Shown piece after piece: positions 1 to 11,639 of a DNA stretch of 64,000 nucleotides. A program made the position numbers and the translations under genes. Below the pieces are notes generated by a model. It was not told the DNA's origin. It saw nothing but the letters and a program-made list of their open reading frames with translations, and made no database searches. Each line of letters starts with the position of its first letter. Positions within the stretch are counted from its first letter, which is position 1. The stretch comes from Parelaphostrongylus tenuis. Its lineage: Eukaryota > Nematoda > Chromadorea > Rhabditida > Metastrongylidae. Location of the stretch: assembly GCA_019055375.1 (NCBI GenBank), contig JAHQIW010000096.1:39111-103110 (forward strand), given 5' to 3'.

Positions 1-2
1 AG

Positions 3-68
3 AATGCTGATCGAGGCGATTATCACTGCAATACTGGAGGTGGGAGAGCTAAGACGTTCGTTGACTGA
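3..68 (+). CDS. Possible end of an Ig-like domain gene, cut by window edge
   Basis: Reading from base 3, the frame gives 21 residues and a TGA. It begins NADRGDYHC, which resembles the 'D.G.Y.C' strand F signature of I-set immunoglobulin domains, followed by a Gly-rich turn and KTFVD. The rest of the gene would lie left of the window. Another frame is also open here for about 50 codons, so the assignment rests on the motif alone. Membership in a secreted or cell-surface Ig protein is inference from a very short stretch. Confidence 0.3.
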   Translation, partial: NADRGDYHCNTGGGRAKTFVD

Positions 69-1539
69 TTGCAAGAGTGTTTGGCGAAGGGATCAAAGCA
101 GTGCCTTTATCACTCTGCTTCCTGGAACACCTAATCACTAACCATTGCGTCACCCCTTTCCTTGTTTACTTCCCTTTTTAATTTCTTCTATCTCACAAGA
201 CTTCGATTCTTCGTAGCACAAAGTGGCGCAGAATTATAGAATTCAACGAGAATTTGCTTGCTATTACTAAAACACTCCAAGTGACGCGTAGTTCTTCTGC
301 CTGGAACACCTTTTATTCGTTTTTTGGGTAACGAAAGCTCTTCATAAATGAAAAAACAGAATGTGATATTACAGAGCTTTCATTGTTATATTATACAATG
401 TGCGGTATACTATAGCAAAACACGGTATATCAAGTATATTACGTATAAGTATAGAACAGTTACTATAGCAAAACACGGTATATCAAGTATATTACGTATA
501 AGTATAGTACAGTAAGCACAGCGTGCCAAAATATAGGAAATTTCCCAGTGCAGAGGCTTCGCCGTTTCACAGAAAATATCCGACTGACAAACAGAGCAGT
601 CTAATGCGTTTAATAAAAGTGCAGAAGTCACTTGAAACACAACATAAAAACCATTATGGATTGTAAGGTAACCAGAAAAGTTTCACTGTTCGTGTCTCGT
701 CCAGAGGCCTAATGAGCGGGATTCCATGATCGTCAACGTATCGAGTGAATGGCACATTTTTGAGCTCCTTTATTAAAGGATAATGATAAAGAAGCACAGT
801 GCGGCAAGGCGGTATTTTTAAAGATATTGAAAAATCAAATCAATCAACTAGATAGAGATGCGAAGCATTAAATACGATAAAGTAAAAAAATCTATAGCAA
901 TTAGAGGTATTGTGTGAAAATAACATGCAATTTATAGAAGAATACCTGATATCCTTGTTTTTAGATTAGAATTTGATTGGCATACGATGATGCTTGGCAA
1001 AAAAAACCTTGGATCTGGTATTTCTGCAACGGGAGAAAAATTCATGACAGAAAATAAAAAGTGAAGCACGTCACATATAATTATTCATTATCCATTTAAG
1101 TTAGGAAAGTCATTTTTGAGTGAGAATTTCCTTTCAAAACTGATCTGACTTAGGGTCACGAAGAACTCAAACTGATTTTGCTCAGAAACCTCCATTCCGA
1201 GAACTGTCGTCAGCTCTACCACAGTCGTGGTCGTAAGAAACTAACATAATCAAACATGACTCTTTCGCAGCGTATAGCCATGAGAGGCTCAGTACTATCA
1301 TATCCACTGTTCTAAGCCTTAATAATTTCAAATATCTTTCAGTTGTGGAAATGAAGTAAAGGACTTTAGTTTGTAGTTTGAAGACGGTGGAGTGAAGAAC
1401 ATCCTGTGATTGGTAAATTATCCTAGTTTCCCATGAATTTAGAATGAAATCCAAATTAAACCAAATATCGCAAAATGCCATTATTTATTAGTTTTTTCGT
1501 GTTTTACTATCTGTTTTGTACAGCGAGCATTTTGCTATA
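69..1539. other. No gene recognised
   Basis: I see no convincing exon here. The longest open frame (minus strand, 1182-1481, 99 codons) has no recognisable motif and no clear splice context. The only clear structure is the 53-bp tandem duplication at 409-514. Confidence 0.5.
409..514. repeat. 53-bp tandem duplication
   Basis: Two nearly identical head-to-tail copies, each starting ACTATAGCAAAACACGG, begin at 409 and 462. Only one or two bases differ, so this is a recent local duplication. No coding or regulatory role is visible. Confidence 0.85.
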
Positions 1540-1833
1540 AAAAGGATAACGCTCTCGGCGTTGTTCAATCCCTGAGGTATGCGCCATGCATTCACTTCAA
1601 TTTTAAACTTCGTCTAAGATGATCGAATGCATATATGACCTTTACAATGACTCGCGGTGACCTCTCGTGTATCGAGTCGGTGCTGCTTGTCCTCCCCGAC
1701 AAGTCTCAGACCAGTCTGGTACCAGTTTACCGACCGCTGAAGAATGGATGGCTTCGTGAGCCATGAGTGCGTGATCGAAACATTAACGTTTTGTACGACG
1801 CAGAGCACCTCTAACCACTGCACCACATGCGCT
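1540..1833 (-). mobile_element. tRNA-derived SINE, family 1
   Basis: On the minus strand the head carries a pol III A-box-like GGCGCAGTGG-type block and a B-box-like stretch close to GGTTCGATC (here altered). A conserved body follows (gaggacaagcagcac, cgactcgata) and the copy ends in a short A-rich GGATAA tail. The same order recurs at 18.1, 40.2, 46.7 and 59.7 kb, and 5'-truncated at 43.5 kb. Confidence 0.75.
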
Positions 1834-2228
1834 CTTTATTTTCGCTATATTCAGGAGGAACTGCTGAATAATACCAAGAAACGGATTGGTTGGGAATAGA
1901 TATATATAGCCTGTGGTTCAACGACGCTTTAGGGCAGCCAACCTTTTATTTCCTTGCACAATGGGACCAGATTTGTCTGAAAAAAATTTTCTCTAACATG
2001 AAATACATAATAGTTCCAATGCAAAGTCGTCATGGGAGAAGCGAGTAAACTAGCATTAGATGATATCCATGAAATAAAGAAGCCAAGTCATCAAGAAGCG
2101 GACGATCTCAAACACAAATCCCAAGGCTCTCATGAAAGATTTTAGACGAGAATTCGAGTGCAAGAAATGCTGAAGTCTGCAGACCATGAGAGGATTGCTC
2201 ATGTGAATCTCACGAGAAATGACCGTAA

Positions 2229-5200
2229 TTAATTTTGATGTCGCATACAACCTGTAGAAGTTCCACGAATTCTCGTTTGTCTAGCATTTTACTGGCGATA
2301 CCTCGTCGCTGAAACGAAGATGCAACGCTGAGAATATCGCTAAAAGCAAAAGAAAATTACTTGTACTTTGCAGTAAAGATAAAGTTTGACATCCGAACAC
2401 AAGGAAAGAAACTTACAGATCAAGTACAGTATTTATTTCTTCGTCAAGTAATTGCCATACACCATTGTGTATATCTTTGCATACTGAAGCTGCAATAAGT
2501 TGAAGTCATCACATAAAAACATAAAGTGATCGGTCTGTGAGACAGCAAATGATATTCATCCATTTCGTTAATTCACTCTTGATACAATCAATCGTTGGAG
2601 GGGCCTGTCACACAGTGACATTCATTCACAAGGCATTCTAAGTTTCGTGTTTTTGGTTCAATTTTACACGCTGAAACATCCAAACCCTCCACCCTTTGAG
2701 GGCCAGTAAATCAGAAGATAGATAGAAAAGCGAAGATATAAAAAAGCGAGGTTTCAAATACACTCGAAACGAGAAGTCAAGAAGCTTAAGAAGATGAAAA
2801 TCCTGACTGTTGTAGTTAAAAATGCACCAAAAGCTAAGAATAGCCTTGAGTAGCAGCCAGTATACACGCGAAAAGTTCAATTTCCTTCAAATATGGTGGG
2901 TACATTGAAACGGCTAGGACAAAAGAGTGCTGAGAGTGACAAAAAATATGTGAGGCGAAATTGTGTGAGATAGAATAAATAAACCTATGCTCATACAATA
3001 TTTTGTCGTTGCTCTGGAATGCTTGAGTTTTGCTGAAGCACATTCACTACCCATAATGATTGAACGCGAATTCAAGGAAGAACGACTGGACAATGAAAGC
3101 TCACTCATGGCTAATCAGTTTGGAAGGAACCGCAATGAATCGCAGTAGAATACAACTTTTCACTTTTCAGCATATTCGCCTCTTTCAATGAGTCTTCCAG
3201 TAAGTTATTTAAGTGAAAATCAGCCGTGCGGAGTTCACATTGATTGCTAATTCATCTCCCACATCAAAACAGCTTGAAATACTGCGCCATATCACGTGTG
3301 ATAGCGAGACATTCCTCTCTACGGTCCATGTTTGAACGAACGCTCTGAGGTTTTCTGTCCGTGTCCTATGCGAGGCTAATGGTGTGCTTGACTTAATTTT
3401 GAGCTTGGCGACCAGTTTTGTTCTTATATAGTATTCTTTAATATACAATAATTTCAATAATATCAGTACAATAATATCAGAATAATACAGTAATACCTTA
3501 GTATACAATAGTATAAATAATATCAACAACATTAATACAATAATATCAATAATATTAATAATATTAATAATATTAATACAATAATATCAATATGACACAT
3601 CCAGGATAGCTTACTTGTTTCATCGATGCATGCTTGTCACCACATGTCTTACCAGAGACTAGGTACAATGTGCGCGTACTGATGCAGTCACCGTTTTTAC
3701 CGGTAGAACAAAATATACTTTCCTGCAATCTAAACAGATGATCAGACAAGCGACTGAGGACTAGTTGGCGCTTTAGAGTATTCGGTCGTAATTCAATTGT
3801 TGTTAAAGATCTTTCCAAGCGTGCTCTCCTCAAATAGCGTTTAATTGGATAGTTTATTTTGCTTGATAAAGAACTAGATCGCAGCTAGTTCGCAGCCGTT
3901 TTTATAACGTCGATGTTCAACACAAACGTGCATGATATCTTCTAATGGTGAGAACGGTGATTGCATCAGTGCGAGTATAATCTCTTGTAAAGCCTGCGGC
4001 GATAAACACATTGGCAAAATACGTAGGTCTCTCTGTTCTTGCTTAAAAGAACACCTAGTCGACAAGCTTAAGCTAAACCAGGTACGATTCCGTTATCGGA
4101 AAGCCTGGGCAAGGAACGTCTCTCACACTTAACTATTCGAATCCCTGAATCACTGTGAATCTAAAATGCACTTGTTTTTCAAAAAGACATTGTTGCAACG
4201 GTATAGAAATCGACATAACCCCAAACATATACCGCAAGGAGGTATACCTCGCCATCACATGTGATATGACAGAGTTTATTAGAGTTTCTTGATGTGTGAT
4301 GCCCATTGGCAGCCCACGTGATCTCTCCACAGTTGGCCTCCACTTGGAAAATTCAGTAAAAGACTCGTATTAGCAGTGGTTATGTTGAAAGTTGTTTTGC
4401 GCTTGATGCAATAAAAAATCTAGGTTTGGTGATTACTTGTGTTAGAGTGGTTATGGTATTTAGAAGACTAGGTTTTGGGCTAGCTGATTTCCAGTCTCCG
4501 AAGAAGGTGAACGAGAAACGTCAGCTGATCGACTAAGTTATGATATAATATCCTAACGTTTGTTTCACAATGAAGTATCTGTGAATTTACTAAGAATGTC
4601 TAGGTTAACACATTGTAGAGCAAATGCACGAAACTTCATGCACCGATCGCGCCGCGGTGCATGCCAAACAGTAGGCACAGTAGGCATTAAAGCGTGTCAC
4701 AATTGAAATAAGGTAGTTCATTAGTGAACTAGGGTTTTGAGAAGACAACATCATCGTATGATAATGGAATGTCAAAGAAGGGAGATCTGTAAGAATGATT
4801 CTGGAAATAACGCTCATATGATCAAAAAAAAAGCTCTGCATTTAAACGAGACAACCACATCCTAGAAAAAGGACCATTTTTCGAGCCGTTAAATAATATT
4901 TTCCCTTTATCCTATCATGATTTGTGATCATTCGATAAGCCTGATATCGCCGACTTCTTATAAGGGCTGGGTTCCTGGAGAAGACTGACTAAGGACCAAG
5001 GGTGCTTCCCCACTGACGAGGCGGTCAAGGCCGAAACACGTGTATTGGGCTCTGTAAGCTGCTCTGTAACAGACCACACATATGGCTCAGAAATGACTAT
5101 CAGACATATTGAAAGTTGAGCGTAGTCTTAAGAAAACATTCGAAACGAAAGGTATGATATATTCAACGATACCAGCTGTGAGCAATCGTGTGTGAAATAC

Positions 5201-8200
5201 TACTATTCAGTTATGATATCTCACTTTAGTGCATGTAAAATGTTCGTCGTCGCCAATTCTCCATAGGGGTTGGGTTCCCCCAGAGGATTGGCTAAAGACG
5301 AAATTTACTGCCCGACTAACGAAGCGGTCATGATCAAAACACGTGTATTAAGCTCTGTAAGTTGCCCTATCACAGACCAAATGCATGGCTTAGAAATTAT
5401 TATCAGGCATATTCAAAGTTGAGTGTGATCTCAAGAAAACACTCGAAAGGAAAGGTCATTTGATAGTTTTCAAACCACAGATCTCAATATTGAGCTTATT
5501 TTTGGAAAGATTTTCACATCGCAATCTACTAACGGGAAAGAAGAATCCGCTTTACATATTAGGATTAGTTAGCCATTGTCACTCAAACTTACTCTATTTC
5601 CATGGTAAGATAGATTATTGAGAAGGTCTCCCATGAATGTAGTTTTAGTAGAAAGGGCTCTTAATTGTCATCAAGATTTCTACTTTTTGATACGGAGGCC
5701 ACATCAATCGGATAGCAATGTGTCTCCAGCTTTACTTTTTCACATGTCTTTGACGATGCCTTGAAATGTTAACTCAAAAACACGCTCTCAACAAAAAACT
5801 TCTTCTAAAAATGATTTATATGCGGGTTTCTTCAATATGTACCTGGAGAGGAAGTGGAAAGGATGAACACTGATCAATTTAAAGTTTTGAGAAATTTTTC
5901 CTCCTCATAAATGTGGTGTTTAAGAGGAGGGATTATGTTGTAACTACTACTAGCAGCCTTATTGAGAGGACTTCTATTTAATTCTACCATTCACTAGCGA
6001 AAAATTCTATTTAATTCTACCTTATTTCTAATTAATCCTACCATTTGCTAGCGAAAAACTAGTGGCGAGAAGTGGCTAAATTTTATTAAAAAAGTAACAC
6101 ATTGTCACTGGACTATGCTCGCCAGTCAGAGACAGCGTTGCATGTCAAGCAATTATCAACCTGATGAGCAGTGTGTTACCACAGAGACAGTCTTAGGAAC
6201 CAAGGTATATTGATCAAATTACCAACTCTTTTGCAAAAAAAGGGATGGAATATGATAGAACATACCTATAGCATCAATTTCACGACGTAATTCATGCTCT
6301 CCAAAAGGATTTCCGACGGGATTGTCATCACGTCGACGAATGGAACTCAATGAAACTCCCACAATATTTCCATTTTCTAAAATAGTAAGAAGTATCAAAA
6401 CAAATTCCTGGATTAAGCTTATACTCGTCGCTTTTAGGCTTAAATAGAAGGAAAATGATTCAAAAAAAAGTTTGCAGCAGTTCTGAGTAGAGGAGGAGCC
6501 TTCAACTTTTCATCACTTTCCAAAAAAAGCACTACGTATTTCTCAGTATACGTATATTGCACTATGAGTTCAGTGATATGGAGAAAAAAGCTCTCGTGCT
6601 ATAATATCACGAAGCGAAAGAACGTTCTTTTGTCGAGATTTAATAAAAATTGCTCACGTAGAAGAGTTCTTTCCGGGCGTTTTTTCTAGAAGATCTGAGA
6701 TGTGAGTAAATCTCATGAAGGAAAGAAGTGTAGCTCTATAGTTAGAGATGCTTTTTGATACACACATTACCTTGAGCTCATACCGCACCTCAAACTCACC
6801 AAACTATATCTTAATTTGAAACCAAGAAAATAGCGCCAGATTTGTTTCTGAGTATAAAAGTCAGTCAGTTCGTTGACACAAACCAATGTATGGGCTCATC
6901 GTAGTTTCAACAAGTTTGCAATGCTCTATGGAGTCAATGTATGGCGCATCGACTCGATATTGATCACCGTCAAGAGCTTTATCCTATTATTTCTTATCAC
7001 TTTTACAAGGAAATCCAGTTTTTGTGTGATTGCTGAGTATGTCATTAAAGTCTCTGTTAACGTCTTGTTATGTTAAGACTATCTTGTAGGTTGTGTGCGC
7101 CACAGTAAAATATTCTTTTCAATTTCAATTTTCTATAACCTTAGGCATAGACCAAAAATCATTTCATTCTTGATGAGCAAACACGAATCGTTATCATATT
7201 TCCAAATTTGCCTTCTTCAGAGCTTGCGAGCTCAAGTAGGTCAAAATGAGAAGCAGTCTGCTCTGTTGAACACTTTCTCAGCTTCAACAGATGCAACTTA
7301 TTACGTAACTTCTGATTTGTATAGTAATCACCTTTTTCAAACATTCCTCGTTCTGTTCTAAGTCCTCTAGTTAGATGAGAACCAACTGTACAGAGTCCTC
7401 ATTGAGTCAGAAACTGCCCTGCTTCTGGCCAGAAGAATTCACCTGAGGTATCATCTGAGGTCAAGCGAGATTACAAGACTTTTCCTCGCAGTTCTTTTTA
7501 GAATTTCAGTAATTATCCAGAAAGCCTCAGAAGTTTCTCGCGAAAATTTTTCATAATTTCTGAGAGTATTGTAGCTTATACTTTACAATTTTCTATGCTA
7601 CGCCTTCATTTTTTGATCTTAATAAAGTATTTTGTCTGAGTTGTAGTTTTCCAGCCAAGTGCTGTTTTGAACGGATGTAAAGCATTATACTCGTTCGCCA
7701 ATGTATCCGCCCTCATGTACTTTATAAGAGATTAGGCAAGCCCTAAGGACGTCTGGATATCACCGTGCCCATCGTTACAGCAAACAACGGTTGTGTGTTC
7801 ATTATTGCCTTCATTTTCTTAAGTTACATTTCTCGTTTAACTCATCCGTTGGAAAGTCTAAATATTGAATTCAATGTCTTTCTAATTAGTTATACTATCT
7901 TATGGAAGGCAGACATCAATGACCTACTTGATAGCATAACCTGCTGCTCCTTGTTACATCATAGTCGATACACTGATGAGTTTCTTGACTTTGGTCGCGT
8001 CATATGTCACAAAGATGGATTTTCATTGTGTGTCCATGATTTCCGATTTGGATCCTTCTGATTAGGAGGGGCAAATGACAAACCAATCTCATTTGCCTGG
8101 GAGGAATTTTTTATAGGAGTGTTAGCAAGCATTCGAAAGCTGAGACTTCGGGCTACGGTCCCACGTTGCCGATTTTCCCAAACATCCCTTCATAGCACTG

Positions 8201-10034
8201 CAGCATCCAGATCAAAAATTATATTTCACTCTCGCATTTCGCCTTCATTTTTATCTCGCGTATAATCTGCTGGAAGTTGAAAAGCATACCAATGTGTAAA
8301 GAGTTTTTCGTGGTATCTTAGCCAGTCTTTTATCTAAAGTCTTCCTATGTGGAGGAGAAATTCTCGATTGAATAACATTATATCGATTGTCCCGTCTCTC
8401 CCCGCCCCAGCTACGACTCTCTCCTTGTCGAACAGCCGGTAAATAACCTTGTCAAAAATGTGAAACTTAATCTTATTCGCCCAGCTAAGTCTTTTTTCAG
8501 AAAATAAGCGCATCGCTAGCTTCAGAAAAGAAAGATATCAGATAATTAGTAATAGTTCAAAGATAGAACTCTATCAGGCGATGTTTAAAGCACACATAAA
8601 ATACTAAAATATATCAAAAGATCAAAAGAGCTCTACAAAGATCAAGCATTTATGAGTTTTTGAAGCTTCCGCTATAGTCTGAGTACTAGCACTCCGAGGG
8701 AAAAGTTTTGTCCAGCGAATAAGCGAGATAAGGGAAAAAAGGCACGTGATTTTAAGAAGCAAGATTTTATTTTGAATGTTACAATGTTAAAAAGGGGCGT
8801 TTTGAAAACCGACGAAGTGGGGCTGTAGCATCAGGTCTTATCTTTCGAATAGTTACTAACATTCCTGTGAAAAGTTTCTCTCCAGAGAATGAGATCGGTT
8901 TTTTTATTTGTTCCCTTCTAATCAGAAGGAACCTCAAATTTTTTAGTATTACCGTTTAACGGCTGACCAATCATGTTTAGATTGTGCCAATTACCCAATG
9001 TATGTTTTTGAAGAATGTTTTACCGCTTTGAAAGAATTTGCTGAGGAAGGAAAAACTACCTACTCTTCATTGCACTTTGATACACGGAAACAACCCTATG
9101 TCACGATGAAGTGGTAAACTATTTATGGACGTCAGGGGACAGTAAAATAGAATTGAGCCTTGCTTTTCTCACGCTGAAAGCTATCTGCGGGCTCTTTGTA
9201 ATATTATGTCGTTGGGCTTTTCGTTATAATATGTAAACTAGACCAGATAAACTCGCCTTGTCGACATATTATTGAGAATGGTGTTTGAAGTACGGAGTCC
9301 AAGATCTTTTCGGCGGCAGGTGAAAACTCGGCTTCAGTAATTTTAGTTGCCTGGAAAGAAACTGTACCAGAAACCAAAGCCATAAGTACTGTGAATAGGA
9401 AACATCTTCACTCCATTAACAATTTATTGATGCTTTTTCACAGTGCTTTTTTCACTGTGCGGATACCAGTTTTCTGGTAATCAATTCGCTTTTTGTCTTC
9501 TTCTTGAAATCGTAGAATACTGGTTGAGCGTTGAAAAGGCAGGACAGGATAGATACTTGCAACATCATTAATAGACATTCAAAGTCTCAACCAATAAGTT
9601 GATGCTATAGAGAAACGCTGTAAATTCACTCGTCCCCCTGCCACTGTCTGAATCTTTGTAATCTGACCACATAAACGGTATGGAATCGAGCAAAAATTTA
9701 TTCTTTGGTTCTTCTGTGCTTTCTCATCTCAGTTGCATGAGAAACTGCCATTTCGCATTTCTGGGTTATCGCTCCATGTAGTAAGAGCCTCCGGAATTAT
9801 AGAAGATACTTTATTTTCTTGTTCAATGTGCATCAATTTCCTATATATATAAATATTTTTACGTTTATATCTGAATGTATATATATGTATATATCTTTTT
9901 GCACTATGAATACTATTCATAAAATCGATTTCTGTCCCTGAATATGTGCACCGGCTTGAGAGCTTCACGAATTCTATAGATGAATGCTCCAACAGCGATT
10001 TTTTGTATCTTGTCCAGATATGCATTGCCTTCCA
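2229..10034 (-). CDS. Unidentified split gene, 3' part (seven phase-consistent exons)
   Basis: Minus-strand exons read 10034-9914, 9718-9592, 9350-9239, 6376-6266, 2489-2417, 2339-2302 and 2251-2229 (stop TAA). Each border has AG before and GT after, and the leftover bases at every junction join in frame. The best-supported part is the last four exons, with acceptors ending TTTTAG or TTGCAG, a GTAAGT donor and a 50-bp intron. The coded protein is hydrophilic and helix-like: LLDEEINTVLDLDILSVASS near the end, RRDDNPVGNPFGEHELRREI before it, and DKIQKIAVGAFIYRIREALK in the first exon found. I recognise no family; the LDxL ending is only superficially like a MutS lever domain. Upstream exons were not found. 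The donors at 9914 and 9239 are weak, so the link between the upper three and lower four exons is less secure. The 3.8-kb intron holds Penelope-like, hammerhead and AT-rich repeats. Confidence 0.45.
3415..3600. repeat. AT-rich AATAATATCAATA-type repeat
   Basis: Irregular tandem runs of AATAATATTA, ACAATAATATCA and related words fill this stretch. It sits beside a Penelope-like fragment inside the large intron of the minus-strand gene. No coding content is visible. Confidence 0.8.
3590..3835 (-). pseudogene. Penelope-like GIY-YIG fragment
   Basis: The minus-strand reading contains RPNTLKRQLVLSRLSDH, then NGDC, then TLYLVSGKTCGDKHA. This matches the zinc-finger-like linker and the start of the GIY-YIG nuclease in the better Penelope-like copies (TLKRQLVRNRL, DGDC, IYLISCE). 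Only about 80 residues remain. It lies head to head with a plus-strand fragment starting at about 3925, as other copies in this window do. Confidence 0.55.
3925..4545 (+). pseudogene. Penelope-like GIY-YIG fragment with 3' tail
   Basis: The plus frame reads NGENGDCISASIISCKACGD then KEHLVDK, equivalent to the 'DGDC...IYLISC...CGDE' and 'VKEHLAG' parts of the GIY-YIG module in other copies. The reading ends soon after. At about 4493-4530 the non-coding tail has CCGAAGAAGGTGAACGAGAA followed by ACGTCAGC, a decayed version of the hammerhead-like motif found after the better Penelope-like copies. The central nuclease residues are missing or changed, so this is dead. Confidence 0.5.
5007..5050 (+). 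ncRNA. Hammerhead ribozyme, unit 1 of tandem pair
   Basis: The core CTGACGA (5013-5019) is complete. Stem II pairs GGC with GCC, GAAA is at 5033-5036, and the self-complementary stem III ACACGTGT is followed by A5044, the predicted cleavage base. Stem I (CCCCA against TTGGG) keeps four of five pairs. Function is inferred from the conserved core. Confidence 0.65.
5309..5353 (+). ncRNA. Decayed hammerhead, unit 2 of tandem pair
   Basis: Same layout as unit 1, but the core reads CTAACGA and the GAAA reads AAAA, with stem II also broken. It should not cleave. The outer arms remain: GCCCGA on the left and ACACGTGTATTAAGC on the right. Confidence 0.5.
5470..6265. other. Intron sequence; short repeat at 5968-6058
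   Basis: This lies inside the long intron of the minus-strand gene. At 5968-6058 the words CTATTTAATTCTACC and CTAGCGAAAAA occur in two imperfect tandem copies. At 6138-6204 all three plus frames stay open, so the open frames there are not evidence of an exon. Confidence 0.4.
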
Positions 10035-11078
10035 CTTAAACCAATATGAGTCGTCTTCTTTACCGTTATTACGAATAAGAGCTCACTTAACCGAAACATG
10101 TGGGAACGGTTTACCAAAGAATGTCAGTCTGCCGAAATGGTCAGCGTGAAGCGGGAGTCACATAGATAAAGAGTGGTGAAATGGTTATCAGATGGAATGA
10201 TAAGTGAGATACCATAGTGGCTTTCATTCACACAGCTCGAACACCAAAAAAGTTAGAGAATTTTAGACTGCTTCAATTTACAACAAGTGGAAGACTATTG
10301 TCGATGGCATTGACTACATGGCTATCGGTGCCTTATGTAGTAGTAAGATATGCAAAAGATCGTAGATTTTGCTCCTCTTTTACGTTATGCTATCTAAATT
10401 CAAAGTTGTACGTATACATGCTACTTGATAACTCACACATGATCAGTGAACACGTGGAGAATCTAAAGCGACTAGATAGAGAAAGTCCGCTCAATAAGTA
10501 CAAGTGAGAAGTGCCGCGTTTCCAAAAAAGTCTACAGCATAGTTCAGCAAATTCCAGACGCTGTGTTGAGTGATGTGGAAGGTTGGCAAAGAATGGAAAT
10601 GCTGTCTCTGCCTGAGAGGATGCCAGAACGACTAAGAGTACGTGCGGTTAGTACAATAAGCGCTCTTGTTTGGACTGTGTCAATACTTTGGCACTTTATT
10701 ATCCGTCCTCACGGTGTTTTTTTCACTGTTCGGATCCCATTACTTTTAGCATTCAGTTTGTTTTTCGTCTTCTTCTTGAACATCGTAGATCACTGGTTGA
10801 GCACGTTTCATTGCAATCTCGAAGATAGCCTGCCCATGCCGTTCCACAAGTCAATCGTTGTTGACTGTGGGAAAATGATGAGGAGGAGTTTGGCCCTACG
10901 CGAGCTTCGACGAACATCACAGCCACTCAGCCAGGACGCCCCGTAACAAACTGTTCATCAGAAATGCAAAAAAATTGAACGTTTACGCTTAAGATATTTA
11001 ACTCAGGATTGCATGCTGTGCGATAGAATTGCACATTATGTATTGTTGCAGATAATGACTAACGTCGATCAAATGTAG
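7371..11078 (+). CDS. Unidentified split gene, 3' part (six phase-consistent exons)
   Basis: Plus-strand exons are 7371-7447, 7824-7855, 8981-9113, 10447-10503, 10538-10637 and 11052-11078 (stop TAG). Each begins after AG, ends before GT, and the codon phases chain without a break. The clearest exons are 8981-9113 (YPMYVFEECFTALKEFAEEG, then HFDTRKQPYVTMK) and 10538-10637 (IVQQIPDAVLSDVEGW, then LSLPERMPERLR), with a 34-bp intron gap between the fourth and fifth. The second exon is short with weaker borders. I recognise no family, domain or signal peptide. Upstream exons were not found. A foldback element fills most of the 7856-8980 intron and a SINE sits in the last intron. Three exons of the minus-strand gene lie inside its intron 9114-10446. 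Confidence 0.5.
8055..8940. mobile_element. FB-D foldback element
   Basis: The two ends are inverted copies: CCTTCTGATTAGGAGG at the left and CTAATCAGAAGGAACC at the right. Inside them, CTGAGACTTCGGGCTAC matches the complement of the right arm. The centre is unrelated AT-rich DNA. It codes for nothing I can see. A second copy lies at 42665-43440 and arm fragments at 51.0, 51.5, 61.2 and 62.6 kb. It occupies an intron of the plus-strand gene. Confidence 0.75.
9415..9540 (-). mobile_element. tRNA-derived SINE, family 2, 3' fragment
   Basis: Only the 3' part is present: 'cactgtgcggatacc', 'gtcttcttcttgaaatcgta' and 'ggttgagcg' match the same order at 10.7, 43.9 and 57.2 kb. The tRNA-like head is missing. 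Confidence 0.6.
10684..10943 (-). mobile_element. tRNA-derived SINE, family 2
   Basis: The minus strand starts with a Ser/Leu-tRNA-like head (GGCGTCCTGGCTGAGTGG) and continues through a conserved body to 'gatgttcaagaagaagacg' and 'ccgaacagtgaaa'. Other copies are at 36.3-36.7, 37.6, 38.2, 43.9, 57.2 and 62.9 kb. It sits in the last intron of the plus-strand gene. Confidence 0.75.
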
Positions 11079-11639
11079 AAGCACAATTTCTATGTAGAAG
11101 GACAAAGGTTGACCATGGTATGTATAGAGGGAAATTGTTATTGACCGGTGCTGATTGTTTAAGTTGATGAGCACTCATTAAATTATCAGTGAGACGTGGA
11201 ATATGGGTCTAATATATGCATATTCTTCAAAAGAAGTACACTACACAGTGATAAATGCGCTCTTTTTTACGTTTGTCCTCAACATATCTTTTAGAAGGAG
11301 CACATTGCATGATGTGTGTTTTGCAGTGACACTTTAGAATTAGGTGAAAATGTGCAATTAAGTTTAAACTATGTTTCTCACTCTGTGGTATATTTTTCCA
11401 TTGGATAATGCGGATTTTTGAGACGTGTGGGGATTCTTTGTACTGAATAGCTTCAGAAAAGTGTAATTGGTAATGATGCACTTGCGATAAAGTGCTTTAA
11501 TCTTCGAAACTTTACTACATAATTACCGAAAATCGGCCGTGAGTTTGAGCAATGGACCAATTTATCCAAACTAAAGCTTAAAATCCTCATCGCTAGTAGC
11601 GCAGTGACAAGGCCTTATTAACCAAACCCACTATCAAAA

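Larger units (their letters stand above)
4960..5465 (+). repeat. Tandem pair of hammerhead-ribozyme repeat units
   Basis: Two direct copies of one unit lie head to tail; equivalent predicted cleavage sites are at 5044 and 5347, a 303-bp period. Each unit runs from 'gttgggttcc', through the ribozyme ('gacgag-gcggtca...acacgtgtatt'), to 'cttaagaaaac' and 'gaaaggt'. Head-to-tail dimers of a self-cleaving unit are the arrangement expected for retrozyme-like elements. No protein is encoded. Confidence 0.75.

Noticed and set aside
2050..2250. 64-codon minus-strand ORF ending at 2056
   Set aside because: The in-phase continuation of the upstream exons uses another frame and stops at 2229; this frame joins only if the phase of exon 2339-2302 is changed.
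6138..6204. Plausible plus-strand exon ending in AAG|GTATAT
   Set aside because: All three frames are open over this stretch, so the protein-like look is not informative.
7150..7345. Minus-strand 61-codon ORF containing AGCTCTGAAGAAGGCAAATT
   Set aside because: The phrase resembles a decayed Penelope-like 3' tail rather than an exon; too degraded to call either.
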